Numbered from the stretch's first letter, positions 24,569 to 33,768 are shown. The stretch: DNA of 43,995 nucleotides from Chryseobacterium mucoviscidosis (GCF_002177115.1 NZ_MVAG01000164.1:1-43995); one strand, 5' to 3'. Translations and numbers: made by a program. Notes: generated by a model from the sequence alone, not told the origin.

Positions 24569-24628
24569 ACCATTTTTAATTAAATTTTGTTAAAATAATC
24601 ATTCTAAATCACATTATTAAGACATAAT

Positions 24629-24660
24629 TTTCCGTTTTTAAGAAAAAACAGTTAACTTAG
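24629..24660 (+). promoter_or_regulatory. probable clpV promoter
   Basis: TTTC (24629-24632), a 20-base spacer and TAACTTAG (24653-24660). This gives a leader of about 105 bases, unusually long for the window, with A/C-rich CACCAATCACCACACACC near its end. Confidence 0.5.
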
Positions 24661-24770
24661 TAAACAATAAAAATTCAGAAGGTTATAGATTTATCCCATA
24701 AAAAAATAAGGAAAATCCAAACCCGAAGAACACCAATCACCACACACCAAATATTAATCTGAATAGTACA

Positions 24771-27266
24771 ATGGGAGTATTAGTTACCAATGAGACTGTA
24801 AAGCAGCTATTTCATATAGCACAATCCATCGCGAAGGAAAATTACAATGCAACCTATGGAGCACCGCACATTTTGCAGGCACTCATGCACAAAGACATCG
24901 GGTTGAACGAATTCCTTAAAAGCATCGACAAAGATCCCGGATATTTTTACGAATGGGCAGATGTGCGTATTGAAGATTATCCCAAAACCAGTCATCTTCC
25001 CGCCGAAGCAGGAGAAGACGAAACAGTAGATCGTATTGTAGAAGAAGCGGATGATATCCGTCTGAAATTAGGTCTGGACGAAATTACCCCGATCTGCATT
25101 CTAACGGCAATTGTAAAACCTCAGGTCGCTTTTACCTTACAGCAGCTCAAATCCCTTCCTCTCAGAGAACACGAAATTTTTAATTTATACAGAAAAGATA
25201 CGCCTTACGAAAGTTCGGAAAACGGAGAATATTCTTCAATATTTTCAAACGGCTCAGACTATCCAGACCAGTCTTTTCCTTCCATAAAAAGCTATTGCAC
25301 AGACAGAACAGCTCAAGCGAGAAAAGGAGAGCTTGAAAACATCATCGGAAGAGACAAAGAACTCAGAATGCTGGTCGAAATTCTCTGCCGGAGAAGCAAA
25401 CCCAACGTTATCATTATCGGAGAACCCGGAGTCGGGAAAACCGCTTTGGTAGAAGGTTTTGCCATTGAAATCACCAAAGGAAACGTTCCTGAGATGCTTA
25501 AAAACGGAACCTTACTGGAATTAGACACCGGCGCTTTATTAGCAGGAACCTCTTACAAAGGCGAGATTGAAGACCGTCTGAAAAAAGTCATCAACGAATG
25601 TAAAAAGATAGAAAAAGCGATTCTTTTTATTGATGAAATTCATACCCTTTTAGATCCAAAAGGAAGCATCGGAAACGTTGCAAACCTGCTTAAACCTGAA
25701 CTGGCAAGAGGTGAAATTACCGTCATCGGAGCCACCACTCAGGAAGAATACAGAAAAATTATTGAGCCGGAACAGGCTTTCAACCGACGATTCGAAGTGT
25801 TAACGGTAAATGAGCCGGACGAAAAAACCTGTGTTAAAATGATCGACGTTTTACTCGAAGGTTACAAAAAACACCACGGAATTGAAGTAGAGAAAACTGC
25901 CCTTCCGGAATGTGTCCGTCTTGCAAAAAGATATGCTAAAGGGAAAAAACTTCCCGATGCAGCAATCGATCTCTTAGACAGAACCATGGCGGCGATTAAA
26001 ATGCTCGACGAACTTTCAGAGAAAGAACTGGAAAGCTGGAAATTAACCTACGAAAAGCTTCAGAGCGAAGATTATTTCGATGAAAAAGACAAAGCAGACG
26101 AACTGATCTGGAATTACAATCTGCTGAAAGACAAAATAAGTCCGATTTTGTGGGGTTCTTTAAGTGAGCAGCCACAAATCGACAATTCCATGCCGGTGGA
26201 ACAGATTCAGAAAATTATTGAAGACAGCTACGCCGAACTTTTGCAGCACGCCTCAAAGAAAAGAGAAAAAGTAGACCGTCTTGAACTCGCGGCGGTAATG
26301 GCGGCAAAAACAAACATTCCGATCGGGAAAATTCAGGCGCAGGAAAAAGAGAAACTGCTGAATATGGAATCTCTTTTAATGAACCGTGTTGTAGGGCAGG
26401 ATCATGCTTTAAAAATCCTTTCCGATGCAATTGTTGAAAACCGAAGCGGACTCAATAAACCGGGACAGCCGATTGGATCATTCTTCCTTTTGGGACCAAC
26501 AGGAACAGGAAAGACCGAATTGGCAAAATCAATGGCAGAACTCCTTTTCAACGACGAAAAGGCAATGGTTCGTTTTGATATGTCTGAATTTAAAGAAGAA
26601 CATTCAGCCGCACTTTTATACGGTGCGCCTCCCGGATACGTAGGTTACGAAGAAGGAGGAATGCTCGTAAACAAAATAAGACAGCAGCCTTACACTGTGG
26701 TGTTATTTGATGAAATTGAAAAAGCCCATCATTCGGTTTTTGATGTCTTTTTACAAATCATGGACGAAGGAAAAGTTCATGATAAGCTTGGAAAAGAAGG
26801 CGATTTCAGCAATGCGCTGATTTTATTTACTTCAAATATCGGAAGCGAAGAAATCGTAAAGCAGTTTGAAGAAGGAAAAATCCCGGAATCGAATACTTTG
26901 ATGCAGATTATGTCGAATTCAGGACGTTTCAGACCTGAGTTTTTAGCGAGAATTACAGAAATTATTCCTTTTGCGCCAATTACAGAATCCATCGCCGAGA
27001 GAATTTTTAATATTCAGTTAAAATCATTGCACAATTCTTTAGCCAGACTGGGAATGAGCCTGAAAATCTCCGATGAAGCCGTGAAAAATCTTGCATTGGG
27101 CGGATTTAGCAGCAAATACGGAGCAAGACAGATCTCAGGAGTAATACGTTCTCAATTGGCAAGACCGATCTCGAAAATGATCGTAAGAGAAGAAGTAAAA
27201 GCCGGACAGACCATTCATGTCGACTGGAATTCAGAAGAAGAAAAACTGAGCTGGAACGTAGAATAA
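24771..27266 (+). CDS. clpV: ClpV/TssH AAA+ ATPase of the T6SS
   Basis: The 831-residue protein has the ClpB/ClpV plan: an N-terminal Clp repeat domain (about 1-140, including YGAPHILQALMHKD), the first AAA+ module with Walker A GEPGVGKT (218-225) and Walker B AILFIDEIHTLL, a shortened middle region, the second AAA+ module with Walker A GPTGTGKT (about 575-582) and Walker B VVLFDEIEKAH, and a C-terminal small domain (YGARQISGVIRSQL). ClpV threads and unfolds contracted TssB/TssC sheath so the machine can be reused. Its target, the sheath, is not encoded in this window. T6SS rather than ClpB identity rests on its position between hcp and vgrG. Confidence 0.93.
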   Translation: MGVLVTNETVKQLFHIAQSIAKENYNATYGAPHILQALMHKDIGLNEFLKSIDKDPGYFYEWADVRIEDYPKTSHLPAEAGEDETVDRIVEEADDIRLKLGLDEITPICILTAIVKPQVAFTLQQLKSLPLREHEIFNLYRKDTPYESSENGEYSSIFSNGSDYPDQSFPSIKSYCTDRTAQARKGELENIIGRDKELRMLVEILCRRSKPNVIIIGEPGVGKTALVEGFAIEITKGNVPEMLKNGTLLELDTGALLAGTSYKGEIEDRLKKVINECKKIEKAILFIDEIHTLLDPKGSIGNVANLLKPELARGEITVIGATTQEEYRKIIEPEQAFNRRFEVLTVNEPDEKTCVKMIDVLLEGYKKHHGIEVEKTALPECVRLAKRYAKGKKLPDAAIDLLDRTMAAIKMLDELSEKELESWKLTYEKLQSEDYFDEKDKADELIWNYNLLKDKISPILWGSLSEQPQIDNSMPVEQIQKIIEDSYAELLQHASKKREKVDRLELAAVMAAKTNIPIGKIQAQEKEKLLNMESLLMNRVVGQDHALKILSDAIVENRSGLNKPGQPIGSFFLLGPTGTGKTELAKSMAELLFNDEKAMVRFDMSEFKEEHSAALLYGAPPGYVGYEEGGMLVNKIRQQPYTVVLFDEIEKAHHSVFDVFLQIMDEGKVHDKLGKEGDFSNALILFTSNIGSEEIVKQFEEGKIPESNTLMQIMSNSGRFRPEFLARITEIIPFAPITESIAERIFNIQLKSLHNSLARLGMSLKISDEAVKNLALGGFSSKYGARQISGVIRSQLARPISKMIVREEVKAGQTIHVDWNSEEEKLSWNVE

Positions 27267-27321
27267 GAAAGAATGGAAATCGTGAATCAGTTTAAAAAAC
27301 TTTTCACAAAAGCATAAAACA

Positions 27322-28194
27322 ATGAACCCAAATCTCAAAAATATTTTTCTAACCGCAATAGTATTGTTGTGTTCGAATTTGGCGAATGCACAGTTTCTTG
27401 CTGCTTCCGATACTTCGGAAAGCAGTGTGAAGAGATATAAAAGTATTATTAATGCCAACAGAGAAATTGTAGATTTTATCGAATATTCTCTGGTTCAGAA
27501 AGGTTTGCCTAAACATTTGAGAAATTTAGCCTTAATAGAATCCCATTTCAACAGAAATATAGCTTCGGGAGCCGGAGCAGTGGGAGTTTGGCAGTTTATG
27601 ACCGCTCACGCGAATCAATACGGATTAACCGAACAGAACAGAACGGATCTTTACAAAAGCACAAAAACAGCAACAGTTTCCTTAGCCAATCTATACAAAA
27701 AATACAACAACTGGATTACTGTAGTGGCTGCTTACAACTGTGGAGAAGGAAATATTGCCAAAGCTATGACGGCTGCAAACTCTACTCAATACCATCTTTT
27801 TTATAAGTTTTTGCCGGAAGAAACCATCAATCATGTTAAAAAATATCTGAATGCATGCTATGCAACCGGAGAATTGCAGAATGTTTTGGCAAACTATAAT
27901 TCCTCAAGGATGAACACCGTTTTCCTCGTAAAAGGAGGAAGCGGAAAAAACAATGTGCAATTGGCAGAAACCGAGATCAATGCAGGATTCAATCTCAACA
28001 TCATTGCTGATGAACTGGATGTAGATGTAGATAAATTACTTTCATGGAATCCCAATATCAACGATGAACTTCAGAAAAAAGGTGAAGGCACTTTATATCT
28101 TCCTACTGATCTGATGCCCGATTTTTTATTGAGAAAAACTAAAATTCTTTCAAGATCCGTAAAAGAAGGAAATACAAAAAACACCGCACAGTAG
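27322..28194 (+). CDS. T6SS-associated lytic transglycosylase (SLT/MltD-like)
   Basis: The 290-residue protein has a signal peptide (cleavage near ANAQ, residue 24). Residues 45-185 are an SLT lysozyme-like domain with catalytic Glu73 in ALIESHF, then GAVGVWQFM (86-93) and AAYNCGEGNI. A LysM-like region follows at about 218-268 (FNLNIIADELDVDVDKLLSWNP, EGTLYLP). Lytic transglycosylases cut peptidoglycan glycan strands. Encoded in a T6SS locus they usually open the wall for assembly of the envelope complex. A signal peptide fits this housekeeping role better than an effector role. It lies 55 bases after clpV. Confidence 0.92.
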   Translation: MNPNLKNIFLTAIVLLCSNLANAQFLAASDTSESSVKRYKSIINANREIVDFIEYSLVQKGLPKHLRNLALIESHFNRNIASGAGAVGVWQFMTAHANQYGLTEQNRTDLYKSTKTATVSLANLYKKYNNWITVVAAYNCGEGNIAKAMTAANSTQYHLFYKFLPEETINHVKKYLNACYATGELQNVLANYNSSRMNTVFLVKGGSGKNNVQLAETEINAGFNLNIIADELDVDVDKLLSWNPNINDELQKKGEGTLYLPTDLMPDFLLRKTKILSRSVKEGNTKNTAQ

Positions 28195-28236
28195 AACACT
28201 AAGCGATCATGTTTAACCTACCAAATCACAGGAAAT

Positions 28237-30174
28237 ATGAAAACAGAATCACAAAATATACTACAGAATCCTTCCTTCCGCCCATCGCAGAATGCAGACG
28301 GAATTTCCCAGAATCATCATACAGGAATCAACCGTCTGGTAAAACTTTCTCTCGTGATCGAAGGAAAAGTGATTAAATATTACAAGCATTTTCAACTTAC
28401 CCAAAGTACAAAACGCCACCACCAATTCAGCGTGACATTGGCTCATGACGCTTTAGGTGACCGACAGACTCATACCCTCGAAGAAGCCAATAAATTTCTC
28501 GGAAAACGTTTAACAGCCGTTATTTCCTACAAAGATATTGAAAGCAGCCCCGAAAGAACCTTTGTCGGAGTCATTACAGGAGTAGGTTTCAGTCAGGAAA
28601 AAATGAGCCTTGGAAATATTGTGTTAACAGGGTACAGCCCGACCATTTTACTCGACGGAGCGCCGCATATTCAGAGTTTTGGAGGAAGTTCACCAGTTAA
28701 TATGGGAATCATTGCCAACGAAGTCATCAAACAGGGGATCGATTCCAGCCGTTTTGATGTGAGAGTGGATACCAACGATTATTCGCAGATTATTTACAGC
28801 AGTCAGTACGATGAAACGCATTATAATTATCTGGCAAGAATGGCTGAAGCGTATGGCGAACAGTTTTATTATGACGGCGAAGTATTGCATTTCGGAAAAC
28901 TTCCGCCTCAGAACAAACCGATCAAATTAACCTACGGAAGCAGCGCCAATGATATTAAGGTTGAATTAAAAGCAGTACACACAAAACCCCAGTTTTACGG
29001 TTACAACAGCAGTAAACATGAAAAACTGACTTCGGGTGAAACGCCGGTTCAGCATGTGGGAGATTTGGCAAAAACAGCTTATTCTCACAACGAAAAAATA
29101 TTTAAAACCCCTGCATTACAGGTTGCGCCCATTAAAGCTTCCACTCATCTTGACGTAGAATATTCTCAGAAAAGTGCGGCAGGAAGTGAAGCGGTGAGCG
29201 TATTTTCATTTTCAGGAAATACAACCGTTCCTTTTTTGCATCCGGGTTGTGTCGTGGATGTCCAGATGAGAAAATTAGACAGCAACGAATCCGATTATTT
29301 TACGAGAATCATGGTGACGGAAGTTACTCATGAAATTGATACCATCGGTCATTACAAAGGAAGCTTCGAAGGAATAGCTTCAGACACCGGATTTTTACCT
29401 AAACCCGAATTTAAAATTCCAAAAGCCGAACCGCAGATTGCTACCGTAATTTCCAATACAGATCCGGAAGGACAGGGAAGAGTTCAGGTAAGATTCGACT
29501 GGCAAACCAATGATACAACGCATTTTATCAGAATGATGAGTCCCGATGCGGGAGGAACCGATCAGGTGAACCAAAACAGAGGATATGTCGCAATTCCCGA
29601 AGTCGGAGATCAGGTGATGGTGAATTTCGTTCACAGTCATCCCGACCGACCTTTTGTGATGGGCGGAATGTTCCATGGCGGAATCGGTCTCGGCGGCGGA
29701 GTGGATAACAGAGTAAAATCTATCCAGACGAGAAGCGGTCACAGAATTATTTTTACAGAGGATGAAAGCATCGTCATTACCGATAAATCGGGAAATAAAA
29801 TTCATTTAGACACCACCGGAAGCAACATCACCATTACAGCTCCTGAAACCATGACGTTCAACTGCCGGAACATGAACATCAACGTCGGCGAAAATATGAG
29901 CACCAATGTCGGAATGAATAAATCCGACACCATCATGGCAAATCATACAGAAAGTGTAGGTTCCATGAAATATCTTTCTACAGGAGCCGATTTCATGACG
30001 AATGTTGTCGGAAAAATGAGTCATTATGTAAAAGGCGATATGGAAGTCTATGGCGAAAAAGAACATAAATTAACCAGCCTTAAAGGTGTTGAGGTTAACA
30101 GTCAGGGAAAAGTGGAACATCACGCAGAAAAAGAAGTTCAGAACAATAGTGGCGAGAAATCTAAAAATCACTAA
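28237..30174 (+). CDS. vgrG: VgrG spike protein 1
   Basis: The 645-residue protein has the gp27-like base (about 30-400: RLVKLSLVIEGKVIKYYKHFQL, YNYLARMAEAYGEQFYYDGEVLHFGK), an OB fold (QGRVQVRFDWQT, PEVGDQVMVNFVHSHPDRPFVMGGMFHG) and a repeat-rich needle (INVGENMSTNVGMNKS, MKYLSTGADFMTNVVG). It ends in a charged tail. It forms the trimeric spike at the tip of the Hcp tube. It lies 3 bases upstream of the lipase effector, which is therefore probably its cargo. The start codon is preceded by the leader motif CCAAATCACAGGAAATATG. Confidence 0.95.
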   Translation: MKTESQNILQNPSFRPSQNADGISQNHHTGINRLVKLSLVIEGKVIKYYKHFQLTQSTKRHHQFSVTLAHDALGDRQTHTLEEANKFLGKRLTAVISYKDIESSPERTFVGVITGVGFSQEKMSLGNIVLTGYSPTILLDGAPHIQSFGGSSPVNMGIIANEVIKQGIDSSRFDVRVDTNDYSQIIYSSQYDETHYNYLARMAEAYGEQFYYDGEVLHFGKLPPQNKPIKLTYGSSANDIKVELKAVHTKPQFYGYNSSKHEKLTSGETPVQHVGDLAKTAYSHNEKIFKTPALQVAPIKASTHLDVEYSQKSAAGSEAVSVFSFSGNTTVPFLHPGCVVDVQMRKLDSNESDYFTRIMVTEVTHEIDTIGHYKGSFEGIASDTGFLPKPEFKIPKAEPQIATVISNTDPEGQGRVQVRFDWQTNDTTHFIRMMSPDAGGTDQVNQNRGYVAIPEVGDQVMVNFVHSHPDRPFVMGGMFHGGIGLGGGVDNRVKSIQTRSGHRIIFTEDESIVITDKSGNKIHLDTTGSNITITAPETMTFNCRNMNINVGENMSTNVGMNKSDTIMANHTESVGSMKYLSTGADFMTNVVGKMSHYVKGDMEVYGEKEHKLTSLKGVEVNSQGKVEHHAEKEVQNNSGEKSKNH

Positions 30175-30177
30175 AAA

Positions 30178-31857
30178 ATGAGCATTGAATATTTTGTAGA
30201 AGGTAAAGCGGTCACCCGTTTTGATGGAGATTCCAGAACTTTTGCCAAAGAAGGCATCAGTCATAACAGTGCGGCAACCGTGGAACAGAAGGGAAACGGA
30301 ACGGGAGTAAGCTATAACAAAGCAGAAACCATTAATCCCGATGATAAACCCGTTAATACCATTGATATAAGCCTGAATCTTTTTTTTGACGGAACCCAGA
30401 ATAACAAAACCAATACCCGGCTTGGCGGAGATTTTAAAGAAGCAAGCAGCGATAAAGACGACAGTTACAACAACGAGTTCACGAATGTCGCCCGTGGTTA
30501 TGATACGATTGATCCGAATGCACAGAATCAGGTTTCATGGTATATTGAGGGAATCGGAACAGAGGACAGAAAAAGCGACAGCATTTTAAAAGGCGTTGCA
30601 CAGGGAACCGGAGATACAGGAGTGGTGGCAAAAGTGGCAAAAGGCTGTAAAAAAGGCGCTGAAGCCATCGTAAATAAACTTAAAAATAACACGAAACCGA
30701 TCGGGGTTCTTACCGTAAATGTCTTTGGTTTCAGTAGAGGAGCTGCGGCGGCGAGACATTTTATACACGTTGCAAACTCTCCGGGAATAATTTCTTATGC
30801 TTTAGGAAATGAAACATTACAGGTTTTTCCTCCCGAATTTATTAATAATGAAACGGTTACAATAAAGGATAAAGATGGCTCCAAGTCGCAGTTCATTATG
30901 CGGCACGGGTATTTCGGAGCCTGTCTTCTTGCGCAGGATCTTGAGGTTAAAGAGATAAGATTCCGTTTTGCAGGATTGTATGATACGGTTGCTTCTTACG
31001 GACTCAACCACAGAGGAGGTTTCGGGATTGATGATGATACTAAACAGCTTGGTTTAGACACTATTGGAGGCGGAAAAGTAAATTTTGTTCTTCAGCTTGC
31101 TTCGGATGATGAATACAGAGATAATTTTGATTTAACGAATATCGACAGCACAGGTTTATACGGACTGGAGTTTACCCTTCCCGGAGTTCATTCCGATATT
31201 GGCGGATCTTACGGAGAAGGAGATGAAATTTCTGTTTTATATTGCGATTCTTACGATCCCTACAATAATGTATTTACCCACAAAGAATGCGAAGCATTTA
31301 AAAAAATTGTAGTAGAGGAAGGGTGGTATCATGATGAGCAGTTGGAAATTAAATCTTTCAGGCAAAAAGATGTGAACTACGACCGGTGGTGGAATAAAAT
31401 ATCGATGTATTATGGCTTGGTGGGAACCAGAAACTTGTCCAATAAATATGATAAAATCCCCCTAAACCAGATGTTTCATTATTCCAGACAGCATGAAGTG
31501 AAATATCTTGAAGATCTCATCAACGAAAATCATAAAATCAACGATCCCTTTTTAACCGGAATTTACAGTCAGCTTTCATCATACACCAATGCGTGTAACC
31601 AACTCAGAAATAAGTATGTGGAAGATATTAAAGCCGGAAAGAAGCCTTCAGTTGCCAAATACAAGCAGGATATCAAAGCAATTTCGTATCTGGGACATAT
31701 CAAAGAAGAAGACCTTAAAGTGTTAAGAAATAAATATCTTCACTGGTCTGTAAAGGCCAACCAGATTGGTCTGGATGCGCGACCTAACGATAATGCCCCG
31801 AAAAGAAGAGGTGCATTGGCTGCACAATACCGCAAAAGAAACATACAGAATGGATAA
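30178..31857 (+). CDS. Tle1-like lipase effector (DUF2235 family)
   Basis: The 559-residue protein has no signal peptide. The Tle1/DUF2235 alpha/beta-hydrolase features are in order: LNLFFDGTQNN (67-76), nucleophile elbow GFSRGAA with Ser186, catalytic Asp269 in GLYDTVASYG, and His338 in LPGVHSDIGGSY. The family are T6SS phospholipases (A1/A2) that attack target-cell membranes. The first 60 residues form a small extra domain without PAAR motif and may bind VgrG1. The C-terminal 170 residues are helical. Its stop overlaps the next start by 8 bases. Antibacterial targeting is inferred from the linked immunity candidate. Confidence 0.92.
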   Translation: MSIEYFVEGKAVTRFDGDSRTFAKEGISHNSAATVEQKGNGTGVSYNKAETINPDDKPVNTIDISLNLFFDGTQNNKTNTRLGGDFKEASSDKDDSYNNEFTNVARGYDTIDPNAQNQVSWYIEGIGTEDRKSDSILKGVAQGTGDTGVVAKVAKGCKKGAEAIVNKLKNNTKPIGVLTVNVFGFSRGAAAARHFIHVANSPGIISYALGNETLQVFPPEFINNETVTIKDKDGSKSQFIMRHGYFGACLLAQDLEVKEIRFRFAGLYDTVASYGLNHRGGFGIDDDTKQLGLDTIGGGKVNFVLQLASDDEYRDNFDLTNIDSTGLYGLEFTLPGVHSDIGGSYGEGDEISVLYCDSYDPYNNVFTHKECEAFKKIVVEEGWYHDEQLEIKSFRQKDVNYDRWWNKISMYYGLVGTRNLSNKYDKIPLNQMFHYSRQHEVKYLEDLINENHKINDPFLTGIYSQLSSYTNACNQLRNKYVEDIKAGKKPSVAKYKQDIKAISYLGHIKEEDLKVLRNKYLHWSVKANQIGLDARPNDNAPKRRGALAAQYRKRNIQNG

Positions 31858-32908
31858 AACGATAAAAATAGTATTTTTTTTAATCCTCCTTTTTCAGAAT
31901 ATAAGTTGCCAGAAAATGAAAGAAGAACAGTTGCCGGAATTTAACGTAGAAATAAGCAGTCCGAATAACAATATGATTGTAACGCCTGTAGAAGATAAAA
32001 TCACCACTCTGGAAGGTGTTCCCGCGAGTCTGCCTTACGGAAGTTCGTCGGGAACGTGGGGGAATTCAGGGAAAGGCTGGACAGAGCAGAACGGAACTCC
32101 CGTCGGAATAGATGTAACTTATTTTTCCAGATATGAAGATACTTTTTATCATCTGAAGGCAGACTTTCCGGTGGAAAAAATCAAAGACTACATGCAGCGT
32201 GCGTATGCGCAGCGCGAAGCTTCTCTTTACGATAAACCTTTGGAAGAATATAAAAATCTGGGAAGGAATGAAAAATACAGCAGCGCAGAAAATCCATACA
32301 ACAGTTTTACAACGCTTGTTTTTGGTTTTGCCCCGAAAGGGATGGTTGTAGTATGGCTGAGATTCCGAGCCGTTCAGATTGAGCTGGGAAAATTTCAGGC
32401 TGAAATCGTAAAAGATGATCAACAGCTTGAGCAGAAGTTTTTTTCGAAACTTTCCGTAACGCGTGAGGAAATGAAAAAGAACAGATTTTTGGATGCGGAA
32501 CCTAAAGAATGGGAAGACTACAGAAAAAAATACAGTTGGAAACCGCAGATTACTTCAGAAAATCCGGCTTTTAAATTATTCGAATCCAATATCAGTTATT
32601 ACAACGCCGAAGAAGAAGTTATTCTCCGTTCGTGGATCGATAAAATTCCTTCAAGAGAAAGAGCGGTTCCAAAAGAACTGAATTTTATCTGGGAAACAGC
32701 AAAAGGCGAACAGTTTATCGGAAGAGCGTATTTCAATTGGGAAAGGCTTAACACTGAGTTCGAAAAAGCAGGAAAAGACTTTCAGTTAGATTTTAAAGTA
32801 GCAAAAGACAACAGCAGTTTTGATATTTTCATTAACAATCAGCCCATTAAAGCAGACAGCATAAGAATATTCAGGGCAGAAAGAGAATTTCACGACTCCT
32901 ATCAATAA
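31850..32908 (+). CDS. DUF2931-like lipoprotein, immunity candidate for the lipase
   Basis: I choose the start at 31850 since it gives a clean lipoprotein signal (MDKTIKIVFFLILLFQNISC). An upstream ATG at 31766 would lie deep inside the lipase gene. The 352-residue product resembles DUF2931 lipoproteins (GTWGNSGKGWTEQNGTPVGI, YFSRYEDTFYHLKADFPVEKI). Tle lipases act from the periplasm, and their known immunity proteins are periplasmic lipoproteins, so location and coupling fit. The overlap (ATGGATAA) has the same 8-base geometry as the GH19 pair. Function is inferred from context. Confidence 0.85.
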   Translation: MDKTIKIVFFLILLFQNISCQKMKEEQLPEFNVEISSPNNNMIVTPVEDKITTLEGVPASLPYGSSSGTWGNSGKGWTEQNGTPVGIDVTYFSRYEDTFYHLKADFPVEKIKDYMQRAYAQREASLYDKPLEEYKNLGRNEKYSSAENPYNSFTTLVFGFAPKGMVVVWLRFRAVQIELGKFQAEIVKDDQQLEQKFFSKLSVTREEMKKNRFLDAEPKEWEDYRKKYSWKPQITSENPAFKLFESNISYYNAEEEVILRSWIDKIPSRERAVPKELNFIWETAKGEQFIGRAYFNWERLNTEFEKAGKDFQLDFKVAKDNSSFDIFINNQPIKADSIRIFRAEREFHDSYQ

Positions 32909-32936
32909 AAATAATTCAATTCTCAGTTTAGTTTAT

Positions 32937-32978
32937 AGAATTCCGGTGAAAATTTTTTTTCATCGGAATTCTTGTTTT
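32937..32978 (+). terminator. terminator of the vgrG1/lipase operon
   Basis: A 16-bp stem with one G-T wobble, AGAATTCCGGTGAAAA/TTTTCATCGGAATTCT, and a TTTT loop is followed by TGTTTTAATTT. Confidence 0.85.
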
Positions 32979-33131
32979 AATTTCAATTTCTAACCGTTAA
33001 GAAATAGTAAAAATATCTTAATTAAATCTTAATATTTCTCTTTTTAGTGTTTAAATTTAGCTAAATTTTCATGTTTTAAAACGATTTAAATATTTGATTA
33101 TTAATGTTTTAATTTTAAAAATATTTCTTTA

Positions 33132-33173
33132 ATCGTAGAATTACTACACGAAGTCGTAGAACTACTACAAAAA
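33132..33173 (+). promoter_or_regulatory. tandem operator-like repeats upstream of hcp2
   Basis: Two 21-bp direct repeats with the shared pattern TCGTAGAAnTACTACA begin at 33132 and 33153. The distance between them and the distance to the -33 box (21 bases) are the same as before hcp1. Here the right half of each inverted repeat is TACTA rather than TACGA, so these are probably weaker sites. Confidence 0.7.
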
Positions 33174-33194
33174 CTGAGATTACTGCTTAATTCC

Positions 33195-33225
33195 TTTCGG
33201 ATTGAAAAAAGGTGTTATATCTTTG
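33195..33225 (+). promoter_or_regulatory. promoter of hcp2
   Basis: TTTC (33195-33198), a 19-base spacer and TATCTTTG (33218-33225). The leader carries two partial copies of the leader motif (CCAAATCAA at 33231 and CCAAATCACAAAATATT at 33240). Confidence 0.75.
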
Positions 33226-33277
33226 GAATACCAAATCAACCAAATCACAAAATATTAACGATTAAAATTTACGAATC

Positions 33278-33685
33278 ATGGCAGCAAATTCAAGAGGAAT
33301 CTTAAAATTCAACGGCGGCGAAGGACAAAAATTATTAAAGCTGAACTACAGCGTTTCGAGATCTACGGACGTTTCCGGCAGAGTAGCATCAGATCCTTCC
33401 AATGCACTGATTAAGGTTACAGTAGAAGCTACAGAAAAATCCGACATCCTGGAAAGCTTGCTTAACGGGAAATACAAACCTACAACCGGCGAAATTACAT
33501 TCAACAAATCCCACGAAGAAGGAACCTTAATAACTCTGGGTTGGGAAAACGGATATGTAATCCAGCATGAAGTGGATTTCGATGCAGTGGATGAAAACAG
33601 TATGCTCATCAGCTTTGTGATCAGCGCAGAAACCATCGACTATGGAAATTCTAAGTATGAAGGTTTATGGCCCGGAGCTAAGTAA
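33278..33685 (+). CDS. tssD: Hcp tube protein, T6SSiii type (copy 2)
   Basis: This 135-residue paralogue is nearly identical to copy 1, with LGWENGYVIQHEVDF in place of LSWNNGYVIQHEVEF, one V-to-I change and a different C-terminus. The changes are conservative, so it should form mixed or equivalent tubes. It is followed by its own terminator and then vgrG2. A second hcp-vgrG pair usually marks a cargo module that may deliver its own set of effectors. Confidence 0.92.
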   Translation: MAANSRGILKFNGGEGQKLLKLNYSVSRSTDVSGRVASDPSNALIKVTVEATEKSDILESLLNGKYKPTTGEITFNKSHEEGTLITLGWENGYVIQHEVDFDAVDENSMLISFVISAETIDYGNSKYEGLWPGAK

Positions 33686-33726
33686 TTCAAAACACAACAA
33701 TCATCTTAGTAAAAATAAAATTGGTT

Positions 33727-33768
33727 ACAGAATAGCATGGCTCAAAAGAGTAGCTATTCTGTTTTTTC
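33727..33768 (+). terminator. terminator after hcp2
   Basis: A perfect 10-bp stem ACAGAATAGC/GCTATTCTGT with a 16-base loop is followed by a long T tract. Confidence 0.8.

Noticed and set aside
24771..27266. AAA+ protein as housekeeping ClpB
   Set aside because: It lies between hcp and vgrG and has a shortened middle region. Its 831-residue length and divergent N-terminus fit TssH.
27322..28194. Lytic transglycosylase as a secreted effector
   Set aside because: It has a Sec signal peptide and no linked immunity gene, so a role in wall opening for the machine is more likely.
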